Assembly: GCA_963664655.2 (NCBI GenBank)
Contig: OY761554.1
Coordinates: forward strand, 1,116,001-1,180,000
DNA length: 64,000 bases
Source of the DNA: Desulfospira sp963664655
GTDB lineage: Bacteria > Desulfobacterota > Desulfobacteria > Desulfobacterales > Desulfobacteraceae
Reading direction: 5' to 3'
The first letter of the stretch is position 1. Every line of letters starts with the position of its first letter. The translations under genes and the position numbers were made by a program. Below the pieces are notes generated by a model. It did no database searches. It saw only the letters and a list, made by a program, of their open reading frames with translations, and had not been told where the DNA came from. Positions 24,586-33,919 of the stretch are shown piece by piece.

Positions 24586-26487
24586 GTGTACGAAAAACTC
24601 AATCGAATCGAGCAGATTATCTTTGACATCTGTTCGGTCACTCTGGTCGTTTTTTACTCCTGGGCCGCTGTGGTTCAGCCCATGGCAACCCAGTACCACA
24701 GGGGGATTTATGTGATCATCACCTATATCCTTGTCTTCCTTCTATACCAATCCAAAACCAGAATCGGACGGGTGATAGACTATCTTCTCATTGTCTTGTC
24801 CGTTGCGTCCGTGGGGTACTGGATTGTGCTGTTTGAGGCCATCAATTACCGGACCGGGGCTGAAACCACTGTGGATATGGTGTTTGCCATTGTGGGGGTT
24901 CTGGTCGGCATTGAGCTGGCCCGCCGGGTGGTGGGAAATGTTTTTGTGATTCTTGGGGCTGCGATGCTGATTTACGGGGTATACGGGTATCTGGCACCGG
25001 ATCTTTTTTCCCATGCCGGCGCACCCTTTACCGAACTGTGTATTTCCATTTTTTATAAAAGCGACGGGGTGTTCGGCATCATGGCCAATGTGCTGGCCAC
25101 CTATGTGATCTTGTTTGTCTTATTTGGTGCTTACCTTGAAAAATGCGGGGCCCAGAAATTTTTCATTGACTGGCCCCTGGCCGCCGTGGGCCATAAAACC
25201 GGGGGACCGGCCAAGGTGTCTGTCATCGCCTCAGGCCTTTTCGGCTCCATTTCCGGGTCTGCCATTGCCAATACCGTGTCCACGGGAATGTTCACCATCC
25301 CCATGATGAAAAAGGCCGGGTTCAAGCCCCATATTGCCGGCGGCATTGAACCGGCCGCCTCCATCGGCGGCATGTTCATGCCCCCGATTATGGGCGCGGG
25401 CGGCTTTATCATGGCGGAACTGACCGGCGTGCCCTATTCACGGATCATGCTGGTGGCCATTTTCCCGGCCCTGATGTATTTTTTCTCGGTATTCTGCATG
25501 GTCCATTACGAGGCCAAAAAAGACGGTATTGTGGGCGAAAAATCCAAGTTTTCCGCGTCTCATATTTTTAAAACCCAGTGGTTTTACACCATCCCGCTGA
25601 TTGCCATCACCATTTTAATGCTCACCGGGTATTCTCCCGGGTATTCGGCCATCATCGGGCTGGTCACCTGTGTTTATATCAGCTGGATCGGCAAAAACGA
25701 ACCCATGGACCTGACCATGGCCTTGATTGTGACCGCAGTTTTCCTGGTGTCCATGATTAACCTGGCCTTTGGGGGTGAAAAAGGGGATGCGGTCGTTCCC
25801 CAGTGGGCCGGGCTGATGGTCGGGCTTGGCGCTGCCATTTTCGTTTACCTGAAATTCCCCCAACAGATCAAACCCGGAATGAGCAATTTTATGGATGCGG
25901 CCCGGTCCGGTACGGAAAACAGCCTGAAGATCGGTGCCACGGTCGGGGTCATCGGCATCATTATCGGGGTGCTGACCTTCTCGGGCCTGGTCTTAACCTT
26001 TGCCGACATCATGATTGAACTGGCCGGCGGGTCCCTGCTGCTGACCATTTTACTGGTTGCCCTGGCCTCCCTGGTGCTGGGGATGGGGGTGCCGGTTACG
26101 GCGGCTTACCTGATCACGGCCGTGGTGGCGGTTCCCGCCTTGACCCATTTGGGGGTTAATGAAATTGCCGCCCACATGATCGTCTACTGGCTGTCCCAGG
26201 ATTCCAACATCACCCCGCCGGTCTGTATTGCGGCCTTTGCCGGGGCCACCATTGCCAAGGCCAACATGTGGAAAACCGCGTTTTCATCCTTTAAATTTGC
26301 CAAGTTCCTTTATCTTGGGCCGATTCTGTTCGGATATGTGCCGGGGTTCTCCCTGGACGGCTCTGCCATGGATATTGTCAAGGCGTTTGTTGCCATTCTT
26401 TTTGCCACCTGGGCATATTCCTGGTTTTTAAGCGGTATCTGGATCAAGTATCTGAAAGGAACGGGCAACAAAAAAGCGGCGTTATAG
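24586..26487 (+). CDS. TRAP transporter fused permease (4TM + 12TM, TAXI type)
   Basis: A 633-aa inner-membrane protein that joins the small (DctQ) and large (DctM) TRAP subunits and drives uptake by an ion gradient. About 15 or more hydrophobic segments are visible. The DctM signature region GLFGSISGSAIANTVSTG, the GGIEPAASIGGMFMPPIMGA block and the late AAHMIVYWLSQDSNITPPV block are intact. The start is GTG at 24586 with AGAAAGG nearby; no ATG fits better. It pairs with the TAXI binding protein upstream. Confidence 0.92.
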   Translation: MYEKLNRIEQIIFDICSVTLVVFYSWAAVVQPMATQYHRGIYVIITYILVFLLYQSKTRIGRVIDYLLIVLSVASVGYWIVLFEAINYRTGAETTVDMVFAIVGVLVGIELARRVVGNVFVILGAAMLIYGVYGYLAPDLFSHAGAPFTELCISIFYKSDGVFGIMANVLATYVILFVLFGAYLEKCGAQKFFIDWPLAAVGHKTGGPAKVSVIASGLFGSISGSAIANTVSTGMFTIPMMKKAGFKPHIAGGIEPAASIGGMFMPPIMGAGGFIMAELTGVPYSRIMLVAIFPALMYFFSVFCMVHYEAKKDGIVGEKSKFSASHIFKTQWFYTIPLIAITILMLTGYSPGYSAIIGLVTCVYISWIGKNEPMDLTMALIVTAVFLVSMINLAFGGEKGDAVVPQWAGLMVGLGAAIFVYLKFPQQIKPGMSNFMDAARSGTENSLKIGATVGVIGIIIGVLTFSGLVLTFADIMIELAGGSLLLTILLVALASLVLGMGVPVTAAYLITAVVAVPALTHLGVNEIAAHMIVYWLSQDSNITPPVCIAAFAGATIAKANMWKTAFSSFKFAKFLYLGPILFGYVPGFSLDGSAMDIVKAFVAILFATWAYSWFLSGIWIKYLKGTGNKKAAL

Positions 26488-26542
26488 CACAGGGACCGGT
26501 TAACCATTTTGGGGGGCCTCTCCTGGCCGGCTTGGCCATACC

Positions 26543-28021
26543 CTAATCCGGCCCGTTGCCGATGGCTTTGTTGACGGCCACAAACGCGGCGCTTAAATTT
26601 TCCCGGGCCACGGCCCGGGAACGGCAGGCGTCAAGAAGGCTGCGGCGGGCATCCAGGACCGGCAGCCGGCTTACGGCACCCCCCTCATACCGGGCCTTGA
26701 TCAAATGATAGGCCCCTTGAAGGTGATTCATTCTTAGATTCTGGGCCTGAAGCTTGCGGCGGCAGGCTTCGTACCGGGTCAGGCTGTCGTCAATTTCATG
26801 CCAGGCCGCCAGCACGGTTTTGTGATAGGCAATGGCGGCTTCCTGGGCCTCCTGTTCCCGCAGCACCACCGTATGTTTGCGCCGGCCCTGATCAAACAAA
26901 GGGATATCCAGGCGCGGCCCAAGGGACCAGGTTTGGCTTCCCGCGTCAAAGAGATCCTCAAACCGGTAGGTATCCAGCCCCAGAGACCCGCCCAGCCGGA
27001 TACTGGGGTAGAGATCGGCCCTGGCCGCGCCGATATGGGCCACGGCCTGGTGCAGCCCGGCCAAGGCTGCTTTTATATCAGGCCTTTTCAGGGCAACTTC
27101 CGAGGGTAGGCCTAAGGCCAGTTCCGGCAGTTTGTCAAAATTAAATTCGCTGCTGCCGGCGGCAAGCTCTTTTTTCAGGGCGCCCGGGTATTCACCGAGC
27201 AGTAAAAGGATCTGATTTATATACCGGGTTTCCAATGCGTTCAGTTCCGGCAGGCCCGCCCGCAGCGCTTCTGCTTTTCCTCTGCCCTGTTCAAGATCGG
27301 CGTGAAAACTGACCCCGCCCTCGGTCAGGACCCGCTCCAGGGCCAGGCGGGTTTCATACGCATCAAGGTCTTTGCGGACCAGGTCCATCTGGGTCTGGGT
27401 GCTTCTCAGCCGGACGTAGGCCGTAACCACATCGCCGGCAATGGTCCGTTTTGCAAGGTTCAGCAAGGCCTCTTGTTCGTCGGCGTCCGCAGCGGCCGCC
27501 TCCATGGAGCGTGACACCCGGCCCCAGAAATCAATCTCCCAGGAGACATCTACCCCGGTTTGATACCAGGCATAAGGATCGCTGATAATCTCGATGATCT
27601 TCTCTTTTGCCATGCCAAGGCTGCCGCCGAGACTGTCGTACAGCCGGGTGGTGCTGCCGTGTTCGCTCATGCGGTTCCGGGAGACGGCACCCGAGGCGGT
27701 CACTTCGGGCATGCGGGCCGCTTCTGTAATTTTTTGCCCTGTGCGCGACCGGGCAAAGCGCAGGACGGCGGTGCCCAGGTCCGGGCTGGCCTCAAGGGCC
27801 TGATCCACCAGCCGGTTGAGCACAGGATCTTCAAAGCATTGCCACCACACCGGGGTTAACGTTGAACCGGCCATTGGGGGGGTAAATGAAGCCTCCCCGC
27901 TGTGCCGGGATGTCCACTGTTCCGTCGTTTCCGGTTCCGGGGCCTTAAAATCCGGGCCTGCGGCGCATCCGGAAAGGATTAAAACCAGGGTCGCCAGAAA
28001 GATTTGTCGAAAAAAAGTCAT
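26543..28021 (-). CDS. NodT-family outer-membrane lipoprotein (efflux channel)
   Basis: A 492-aa outer-membrane factor of the NodT/OprM group. Signal and lipobox LATLVLILSGC, then AAGPDFKAPE, the usual N-terminus of the family, and two repeats of the TolC-like helical domain (LVDQALEASPDL; LALGLPSEVALKRPDIKAA). Start ATG 28021 has AAGGAG eight bases before it; a GTG at 28030 would overlap the ribosome site. It is the last gene of a minus-strand operon with two ABC-2 permeases, a double ATPase and an HlyD adaptor. An ABC-2 exporter with a dedicated NodT channel could export across both membranes. Confidence 0.9.
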   Translation of the reverse strand: MTFFRQIFLATLVLILSGCAAGPDFKAPEPETTEQWTSRHSGEASFTPPMAGSTLTPVWWQCFEDPVLNRLVDQALEASPDLGTAVLRFARSRTGQKITEAARMPEVTASGAVSRNRMSEHGSTTRLYDSLGGSLGMAKEKIIEIISDPYAWYQTGVDVSWEIDFWGRVSRSMEAAAADADEQEALLNLAKRTIAGDVVTAYVRLRSTQTQMDLVRKDLDAYETRLALERVLTEGGVSFHADLEQGRGKAEALRAGLPELNALETRYINQILLLLGEYPGALKKELAAGSSEFNFDKLPELALGLPSEVALKRPDIKAALAGLHQAVAHIGAARADLYPSIRLGGSLGLDTYRFEDLFDAGSQTWSLGPRLDIPLFDQGRRKHTVVLREQEAQEAAIAYHKTVLAAWHEIDDSLTRYEACRRKLQAQNLRMNHLQGAYHLIKARYEGGAVSRLPVLDARRSLLDACRSRAVARENLSAAFVAVNKAIGNGPD

Positions 28022-28033
28022 ATGCGGCACTCC

Positions 28034-29149
28034 TTAATAGAGCCGGTTGCGGAACAGCCATGCGGCAAGGGGAAGCGTAATCACGGCCATGACCGACATG
28101 GGAATAAAATTAAAGGCCACGTCTGAAAGGCCTGCCCCTTCCAGGTAGACCCGCCGGACAAGGTCTATGGCAAAACGCAGCGGGTTGGCGTATGTGGCGG
28201 CTTCCAGAAAGGCGGGCATCCCCTCCACCGGCGTTAAAAGCCCTGACAACAGCATCAGGGGCATGATGATCAGGAAGCAGTAAAGCATGGCCTGCTGCAT
28301 GTTCACGGACAGGGCGGAGATGGAAAGGCCTAACCCCACCGCGGCAATGTTGAAGAAGAACAGCCCAAGATACAGCAAAGGAACCGATCCGTTTAACGGC
28401 ACCTTGAACCAGAACAGAATAATCATGAAGATGATGGTGGACTGAACCACCCCGATGAGGATGGGCGGTATGGCCTTGCCCGTAAGAATCTGCATGGGGG
28501 TCAAAGGGGTGACCAGAAGCTGGTCAAAGGTGACCTGCTCCCGTTCCCGGGCCACGGAAAGGGCAGAGAGCAAAAGGGTCTGCAGCATGCTTAACGCGGC
28601 AATAAGGGCGGGCATCATGCCCCAGCGCGATTCCAGATTGGGGTTGAACCAGGCCCGCCTGACAATGGAGATGCCGGGGCCCTTGCCTGTTCTTGCCAGA
28701 TTGAAACCGGACACCACCGCCCCGATGTATCCGGAAGCCGTGCCTGCGGTGGTGGAGTTTCTGCCGTCAAGGATCACCTGAAGCGGGGCCTGTGCCCCGC
28801 TTTCAAGAAGATTCTGGAAATTTGACGGGATACTGATCACCACAATGGCGTCGCCCCGGGTGATGATCCCGGCAATCTGGCTCGAGGAGGCCAGGGTGGC
28901 CACCCGGTTGAAAACGCCGGTGCCGTCCAGGCGGGCCGCAAGCTGTCTGGCGGCTGTGCCGCGGCTCTGGTCCAGCAGGGCATAGTTGACATGATTAAGA
29001 TCATAGGTGGCGGCATAGCCGAACAAGAGAGACTGGGCCAGGGCCGGTGCAAACAGGATCACCCGGTTGGCCGGGTCCTTGAGAATCACCAGGAATTCCT
29101 TGCGCAAAAGAAACAGGATCTGGCGTATGTATAAGGTTATCTCGTTCAT
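28034..29149 (-). CDS. ABC-2 type exporter permease (YhhJ/YbhR-like), second subunit
   Basis: A 371-aa inner-membrane protein: one N-terminal TM, a ~140-aa extracytoplasmic domain (LLDQSRGTAARQL...), then five TM segments with the ABC-2 signature around SVAREREQVTFDQLLVTPL. Start ATG 29149 (MNEITLYIRQ) is nine bases past the stop of the preceding permease gene; the longer frame to 29233 would overlap it widely. Together with the product of 29158-30291 it makes the membrane part of the exporter energised by the double ATPase at 30288. Confidence 0.88.
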   Translation of the reverse strand: MNEITLYIRQILFLLRKEFLVILKDPANRVILFAPALAQSLLFGYAATYDLNHVNYALLDQSRGTAARQLAARLDGTGVFNRVATLASSSQIAGIITRGDAIVVISIPSNFQNLLESGAQAPLQVILDGRNSTTAGTASGYIGAVVSGFNLARTGKGPGISIVRRAWFNPNLESRWGMMPALIAALSMLQTLLLSALSVAREREQVTFDQLLVTPLTPMQILTGKAIPPILIGVVQSTIIFMIILFWFKVPLNGSVPLLYLGLFFFNIAAVGLGLSISALSVNMQQAMLYCFLIIMPLMLLSGLLTPVEGMPAFLEAATYANPLRFAIDLVRRVYLEGAGLSDVAFNFIPMSVMAVITLPLAAWLFRNRLY

Positions 29150-29157
29150 GGCGTTTT

Positions 29158-30291
29158 TTATCCCAGTTTTTTGCGCAGCGTGGTGCGGCAGGCCCCTAAA
29201 AACAGCAGGGCGTAAACAACAAGGATTCCGCACTCCGTTGCCATCATGTGCCAGTCATTGCCGGCCAGAAACAGGGTTTTTATCATGGGCATGAAATGGG
29301 TGGCCGGCAGGAGCTTGCTGATGGTCCGCACCACTGCGGGCATATTGTCCAGGTCAAACACAAAGCCCGACAGCATCATGGCCGGCATAAAGCTCATGAG
29401 CAGCGCGATCTGGCTTGCCTGGAACTGGCTGGCGGCCTTGCCGGAAATCAGCAGCCCCATGGCAAGGGAGACGGTCAGGTAGAGAACCGAGGACAGGATA
29501 ATGATGGTCACAGACCCCCGGACAGGCACATTAAAAACGAACCGGGAGGCCAGAAGGCAAAGGCCTAAGTCCACGATCCCCAGCACCAGATAGGGCAGAA
29601 GTTTGGCCGCTAAGAGCTCCGTTGGCCGGACCGGGGTGACGTACAGCGCCTCCAGGGTTCCCCGCTCCCGTTCCCGGACAATGAGCAGGCTGGTGAGAAA
29701 GGCCCCGATCAGGGTGAGCACCAGCACCACCAGGCCCGGCACCAGATACCAGGTGCTGTCCGAGGCTTCGTTGAACCACAGGCGCTGGACCACGGCTACC
29801 CCGCCAGAGGAAGGCGGCGCCTTTGAGCCGGCCCGGTCAAAGGCTTTGGCGCGTTGAACCCCCAAAACACCGTTGACATACCCCTCCACGGTATTGGCTG
29901 TGGTGGTGGCGGTGCCGTTGACGATAAGCTGCACCTCGGCATGCCCCCGGCCCAGCCGGTTTGAAAAATCGGGGGGAATGCCCAGGGTTGCTGTCGGACT
30001 GGTTCTGCCCATTGTTTTTTCAGCGTCGGCCATGGATGGGGACAGGATGGGATAAATATATGGGTTCCCCCTGAACTGTGACGCCAGGTCCCGGGCCTGT
30101 GGCGTGGTGTCTGCCAGGACAATGGCCAGAGGGGTATGGGTGAGGTCAAAAGAAAGGCCATAGCCGAACAACAGAATCAAAACAATGGGCAGAAGCAGTC
30201 CGACAGCCAGATTGCTTTTGTCCCGCCAAAGCTGCCGGGTTTCCTTCAGGATAAGGGCCATAAGACGGGTGCTTCGGGTTGAGGGCGTCAT
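29158..30291 (-). CDS. ABC-2 type exporter permease (YbhS-like), first subunit
   Basis: A 377-aa permease built like its neighbour: TM1 (LAVGLLLPIVLILLFGYGL), a large extracytoplasmic loop, then five TM segments with the LLIVRERERGTLEALYVTP block. It overlaps the ATPase gene by four bases. Two unlike permeases suggest a heterodimeric membrane unit. Homologues of the YbhFSR/YhiH-YhhJ class expel drugs, dyes or cations; the substrate here is unknown. Confidence 0.9.
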   Translation of the reverse strand: MTPSTRSTRLMALILKETRQLWRDKSNLAVGLLLPIVLILLFGYGLSFDLTHTPLAIVLADTTPQARDLASQFRGNPYIYPILSPSMADAEKTMGRTSPTATLGIPPDFSNRLGRGHAEVQLIVNGTATTTANTVEGYVNGVLGVQRAKAFDRAGSKAPPSSGGVAVVQRLWFNEASDSTWYLVPGLVVLVLTLIGAFLTSLLIVRERERGTLEALYVTPVRPTELLAAKLLPYLVLGIVDLGLCLLASRFVFNVPVRGSVTIIILSSVLYLTVSLAMGLLISGKAASQFQASQIALLMSFMPAMMLSGFVFDLDNMPAVVRTISKLLPATHFMPMIKTLFLAGNDWHMMATECGILVVYALLFLGACRTTLRKKLG

Positions 30292-32090
30292 GACAGGCCT
30301 TTGCCGGCAGCCGCGGCCATGGCCCTGCCGGACTCCACAATGGCGATAAAGGCCTGGTTCATGTCGGAGGCAAACCCCTCTCCCGCCTGCTGCCGAACCT
30401 GTTTCGGGGTGCCCAGGGCAATCATTTTTCCGGCATCCTGGATCACAATGCGGTCACAGTATTCGGCCTCTTCCATGAAATGGGTGGTGACAATGACGGT
30501 GACCCCGCTGTCGGCAAGCTTTCCAATGGTGACCCAGAAGGTGCGGCGGGCAAGGGGATCAATTCCCGAGGTGGGCTCGTCCAGAAACAGGATCTCAGGT
30601 TCGTGCAGCAGGGCTGCCGCCATGGCCAGGCGCTGTTTGTAGCCGCCTGGAAGGTCGCAGCTTTTCGCACTGGCCTCAAGGCTGAACTGGTCAAGGGAAT
30701 CGGCAATTCGTTTTCTAAGACGGCTGCCTGCCAATCCATAAGCCCCGCCGAAAAACTCAAGGTTTTCCCGGACCGTGAGATTGCCGTACAGGGCAAATTT
30801 CTGGGAAACGTAGCCGATGCATGCCCGGGCCTTGGCGCGGGCCGTGCGCAGGTTTAAGCCCGCCACCTCAAGGTGTCCGCCAGAGGCCGGCAGCAGCCCG
30901 CACAGCATGCGGAAGGTGGTGGTTTTGCCGGCGCCGTTGGGGCCCAAAAGCCCGAAGATCTCCCCGTGGCGGACGTCAAAGGAGGTGCTGGCGACCGCCG
31001 TGAAATCCCCGAAGGTGCGCACCAGGTTCTCCACCTTTATGACAGGCCCGTCAGACGTTTTCTGTTTTATAATCGGCCGGCCAAGGGCCGGACCACTGTC
31101 TGGCGCCTGATCTGCCACAGGTCCCCCTGCCTTTGGCGCCGCTTTTCGGGCCTGATGCAGGATCAGCATGAACGCATCTTCTAAGTCCGCCTCTCGCGGC
31201 ACCGCCTCGGCTTGTCCCGTCAGGGAAACAGGAAGAAAAATCTTTTCATCCCGGTGGTCCCGGGTACGGATAAACCGCACCACATCCCCTTTGGGAACGG
31301 CATCGGCAATCGCGCCGGGCTGTGCGAGCAGGTCGGCCTGAAACTGCCGGGCCCGGCGCCCCTGGGGCGGGGCCGCGGCAAAGGTGCAGCCTGCCGCACA
31401 TTCCAGGAGTGTGTCAACTGAGCCCATGGCAAGCATTTTTCCATGGTCCATCACCACCACCTGGGCACAGCGCTCGGCCTCATCCATATAGGCGGTGCTC
31501 ACCAGCACGCTTAAATTTCTTTTTGCCACCAGGGTTTCAATGATCTGCCACAGATCTCTTCGGGACAGCGGGTCCACCCCAACGCTTGGTTCATCCAGCA
31601 GCAAAAGTGTTGGGGTGCGCACCAGGGTGCATGCCAGCCCGAGTTTTTGTTTCATGCCGCCGGAGAGCTTGCCGGCGGGCCGGGTGGTGAACTTTTCAAG
31701 GTCGGTCATTTTCAGCAGGTGGCCGAATGTGTCCGGCCGGGTCTGTGAAGGTACGCCGGTCAGGTCCGCATACAGCTGTAAGTTTTCCATGACGCTTAAG
31801 TCCTCATACAGGCCGAAGCGCTGGGGCATATAGCTGATTTGGTCCTGGATCTTCTGGGGATGGGCGGCTGCGTCCACGCCCAGAACGGTCAGGCGGCCCG
31901 AAGAGGGGGTGAGCAGGCCTGCCGCCATGCGCATGAACGTGGTTTTTCCGGCCCCGTCCGGCCCCACCAGGGCGGTGAGCGTCCCTTTGGCCACCCCGAG
32001 GCTGATATCATCCACAGCCGCAACCGGAGGTTTCCCGTCAAAGCGCTTGACCAGGCGCTGTGCCTCAATCACATGCGTTATTTTTTCCAT
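30288..32090 (-). CDS. ABC transporter protein with two fused ATPase domains (YbhF-like)
   Basis: A ~600-aa cytoplasmic ATPase with two nucleotide-binding domains. Domain 1 has Walker A GPDGAGKTT, signature LSGGMKQKLG and Walker B LLLLDEPSVGVD. Domain 2 has GPNGAGKTT, a weaker signature LPGGYKQRL and ILFLDEPTSGID. A linker of ~110 residues separates them. Both sites look active. The start is uncertain: the frame opens at ATG 32108, which would overlap the adaptor gene by 11 bases, while ATG 32090 (MEKITHVIEAQ) starts at the usual N-terminus; neither has a good ribosome site, so translation is probably coupled to the adaptor gene. Confidence 0.92.
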   Translation of the reverse strand: MEKITHVIEAQRLVKRFDGKPPVAAVDDISLGVAKGTLTALVGPDGAGKTTFMRMAAGLLTPSSGRLTVLGVDAAAHPQKIQDQISYMPQRFGLYEDLSVMENLQLYADLTGVPSQTRPDTFGHLLKMTDLEKFTTRPAGKLSGGMKQKLGLACTLVRTPTLLLLDEPSVGVDPLSRRDLWQIIETLVAKRNLSVLVSTAYMDEAERCAQVVVMDHGKMLAMGSVDTLLECAAGCTFAAAPPQGRRARQFQADLLAQPGAIADAVPKGDVVRFIRTRDHRDEKIFLPVSLTGQAEAVPREADLEDAFMLILHQARKAAPKAGGPVADQAPDSGPALGRPIIKQKTSDGPVIKVENLVRTFGDFTAVASTSFDVRHGEIFGLLGPNGAGKTTTFRMLCGLLPASGGHLEVAGLNLRTARAKARACIGYVSQKFALYGNLTVRENLEFFGGAYGLAGSRLRKRIADSLDQFSLEASAKSCDLPGGYKQRLAMAAALLHEPEILFLDEPTSGIDPLARRTFWVTIGKLADSGVTVIVTTHFMEEAEYCDRIVIQDAGKMIALGTPKQVRQQAGEGFASDMNQAFIAIVESGRAMAAAAGKGLS

Positions 32091-32097
32091 TGGGCTG

Positions 32098-33162
32098 TTA
32101 CACGCCATCTGTGGTCAAAAGCGTTACCGTGACCGGCTGGCCTAAGCGCAGGCGGTTGTCCGGGTCTTTCACCGTCACCCGGACCTCATAGACAAGGCTT
32201 GTGCGCAGTTCCTTTGTCTGCACGGATTTGGGGGTAAACTCCGCCACAGAGGAGATATACCCCACCTGGCCCCTGATGGGGCTGTCCGGATGGGAGTCAG
32301 TGAAAACCCTTGCTTCCATGCCGGGTTTAATGCGGCCAAGATCGGTCTCCGATGCATAGACCCGCACCCATTTGGGATCGGTCAGGGCCAGGGTAAATAC
32401 CGGGGCCTGGGGAGAGGCCATGTCGCCGGGTTCCAGCAGCCGTGCCCGGACCACCCCGTCCACGGGGGATTTGAGCAGCCCTAAACTGATCTTGTGGCGG
32501 ATCAGGGCAAGATCGGCCTCCAGGGCGCGAAGCTGGGCCTTCTGGGCCTCCCGGTCTTCGATGCGGTCGCCCTGGGCCAGCAGTTCCAGGGCCTTGGAAA
32601 GCTCTGATACCCTTGCTTTGGCCGCCTTGTCATTGCCTGCGGCAAGATCAAGCTCCTGGCGGCTCACGGCCTGGCCGCCTGTTTTTCCGGCAATGCCGTC
32701 AAGTCTTGCAAGCTCTTTTTGGGCCACGGCGGCGTCCGCTCTGGCCGCAGTTAACCGGAATTTTGCCTGGGCAATCTCCTGGGGCCTTGCCCCGGCCTCC
32801 ATTTTTTTGACGATCTGCCGCTGCATCTCCATCCGGGCGCAAGCCTGCTCAGCCTGGATTTCAAGGGTCCTTGTGTCAAGGGATGCCACTGCCCGGCCCT
32901 TTTGCACCCAGTCACCCTCCTCCACATTCATTGCCGCAATGCGGCCGGACGCCTCAAAGGCCAAAGAGACCTGGCGGATCTCCATGTTGCCGTACAGTTC
33001 AAGAACCTTTGGTCCCTGTTCATCAGGCCCGCACAGGTGGTAACGGGTTTTACCCACGGTAAGTTCAACCGGGCGGTCACACAGCAGAACCGCTGCGGTG
33101 CCCGCTCCGGCAATCACAACAATTAAAAGGAATAAAACGGCTGCTCTATGGTTTTTTTTCAT
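32098..33162 (-). CDS. HlyD-family periplasmic adaptor of the ABC-2 exporter (YbhG/YhiI-like)
   Basis: A 354-aa membrane-fusion protein with an N-terminal TM anchor (AAVLFLLIVVIAGAGTAAVL), lipoyl halves (IAAMNVEEGDWVQKG and LKSPVDGVVRARLLEPGD) around a long alpha-hairpin, and a beta-barrel ending in PVTVTLLT. It is the first gene of the five-gene operon. Its stop overlaps or touches the ATPase gene start. It should bridge the permeases to the NodT channel. Confidence 0.9.
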   Translation of the reverse strand: MKKNHRAAVLFLLIVVIAGAGTAAVLLCDRPVELTVGKTRYHLCGPDEQGPKVLELYGNMEIRQVSLAFEASGRIAAMNVEEGDWVQKGRAVASLDTRTLEIQAEQACARMEMQRQIVKKMEAGARPQEIAQAKFRLTAARADAAVAQKELARLDGIAGKTGGQAVSRQELDLAAGNDKAAKARVSELSKALELLAQGDRIEDREAQKAQLRALEADLALIRHKISLGLLKSPVDGVVRARLLEPGDMASPQAPVFTLALTDPKWVRVYASETDLGRIKPGMEARVFTDSHPDSPIRGQVGYISSVAEFTPKSVQTKELRTSLVYEVRVTVKDPDNRLRLGQPVTVTLLTTDGV

Positions 33163-33627
33163 TTAAACGCTTTCCAGGCCAGTCTGTTTAAAGCCGGCTG
33201 TGTCAAAATATGTCGGGGCACGCTTTTTTTCATTCAAGCGCTTTGCCATCATACCTGTGCTCATCACCCGGGCAGCGGTATGGGACAAGTGAATTCAAAT
33301 GGTATTTACTTTAAATCCAATTTAATTTCAATCAAATTTAAACTAAAATCAAAATAATTTATCCTGGGTATGATAAACTCCAGCATTGAAGAATGACCAG
33401 GTGATTGGGAAAGAAGACCCAGGCAACCGCACGCATACAAGAAGCCGTATACCGGGAACATCTCTTTGTTTGCAGGCAGCTCAGCAGATTTAAACAAGAC
33501 AGATTGGAGAAACAGGTAAGAATTTCGCAGTATCAGTCTATCACATTTTTTCTTTCGTCGAATATATTACAGGCCAGCAATAAACCATGTCCGGGTTTAA
33601 TCTTGTTTACAAAAAGGAAAAAACAAC
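33163..33627. other. Intergenic stretch upstream of the ABC operon
   Basis: No gene is supported. The part 33290-33360 is strongly AT-rich, with runs such as TTTAAATCC and AAATTTAAAC that could be promoter or regulator sites for the minus-strand operon. A plus-strand frame from 33405 stays open but has no ribosome site or recognisable motif and mostly shadows the flavin-reductase fragment. Confidence 0.4.
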
Positions 33628-33738
33628 ATGTCAAAAAACATCCTGGTTTTAACCGGCAGTCCCCGGAAAAACGGCAACAGCGACCAGATGGCCGATGCCT
33701 TGCAGATGATGTCAGGTCGGCCCGTGCCATTTTTATAA
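33628..33738 (+). pseudogene. 5' fragment of an NADPH-dependent FMN reductase / flavodoxin-like gene
   Basis: ATG 33628, behind a good ribosome site (AAAAGGAAA), opens a frame with the FMN-phosphate loop ILVLTGSPRKNGNSD typical of the iron-sulfur flavoprotein / NAD(P)H FMN-reductase family. After ~30 residues the family sequence stops, and the frame runs into repeat copy E, whose TTATAAG gives the stop codon. About 150 or more residues of the usual protein are missing. The start signals are intact, so a short peptide may still be made. Confidence 0.75.
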
Positions 33739-33828
33739 GAAAGTCTCACTAACATCCTGAGAAGACTTTCAATATTTGTTGTGGGCGGCTCTTGGTTGGA
33801 TAATCTAAGCCGTCCGTGACGGGTTATA
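33730..33828 (+). repeat. R95 repeat, copy E (first of a tandem triplet)
   Basis: Variant unit with ACATCCTGAGAAGACTTTC and AATATTTGTTG. It starts inside the last codons of the flavin-reductase fragment and is joined head-to-tail to copy F through GACGGGTTATATG. Confidence 0.9.
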
Positions 33829-33919
33829 TGAAAGTCTCAGTAACGTCCTGAGAAGACTTTCAATATTTGTTGTGAGCGGTTCTTGGTTGGATAACCAAAG
33901 CGGCCCGTGGCCGTTTATA
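33824..33919 (+). repeat. R95 repeat, copy F (middle of the triplet)
   Basis: Its first hairpin is the most complete of all: CTCAG...CTGAG extends the AAGTCT/AGACTT stem. The tail is of the GTGGCCGTTTAT class. Copies E and F share the variant loop (TCCTGAGAAG), so they probably arose from one another by duplication. Confidence 0.9.

Noticed and set aside
33405..33752. 115-codon plus-strand frame
   Set aside because: No ribosome site, no motif; the second half is another frame of the flavin-reductase fragment.
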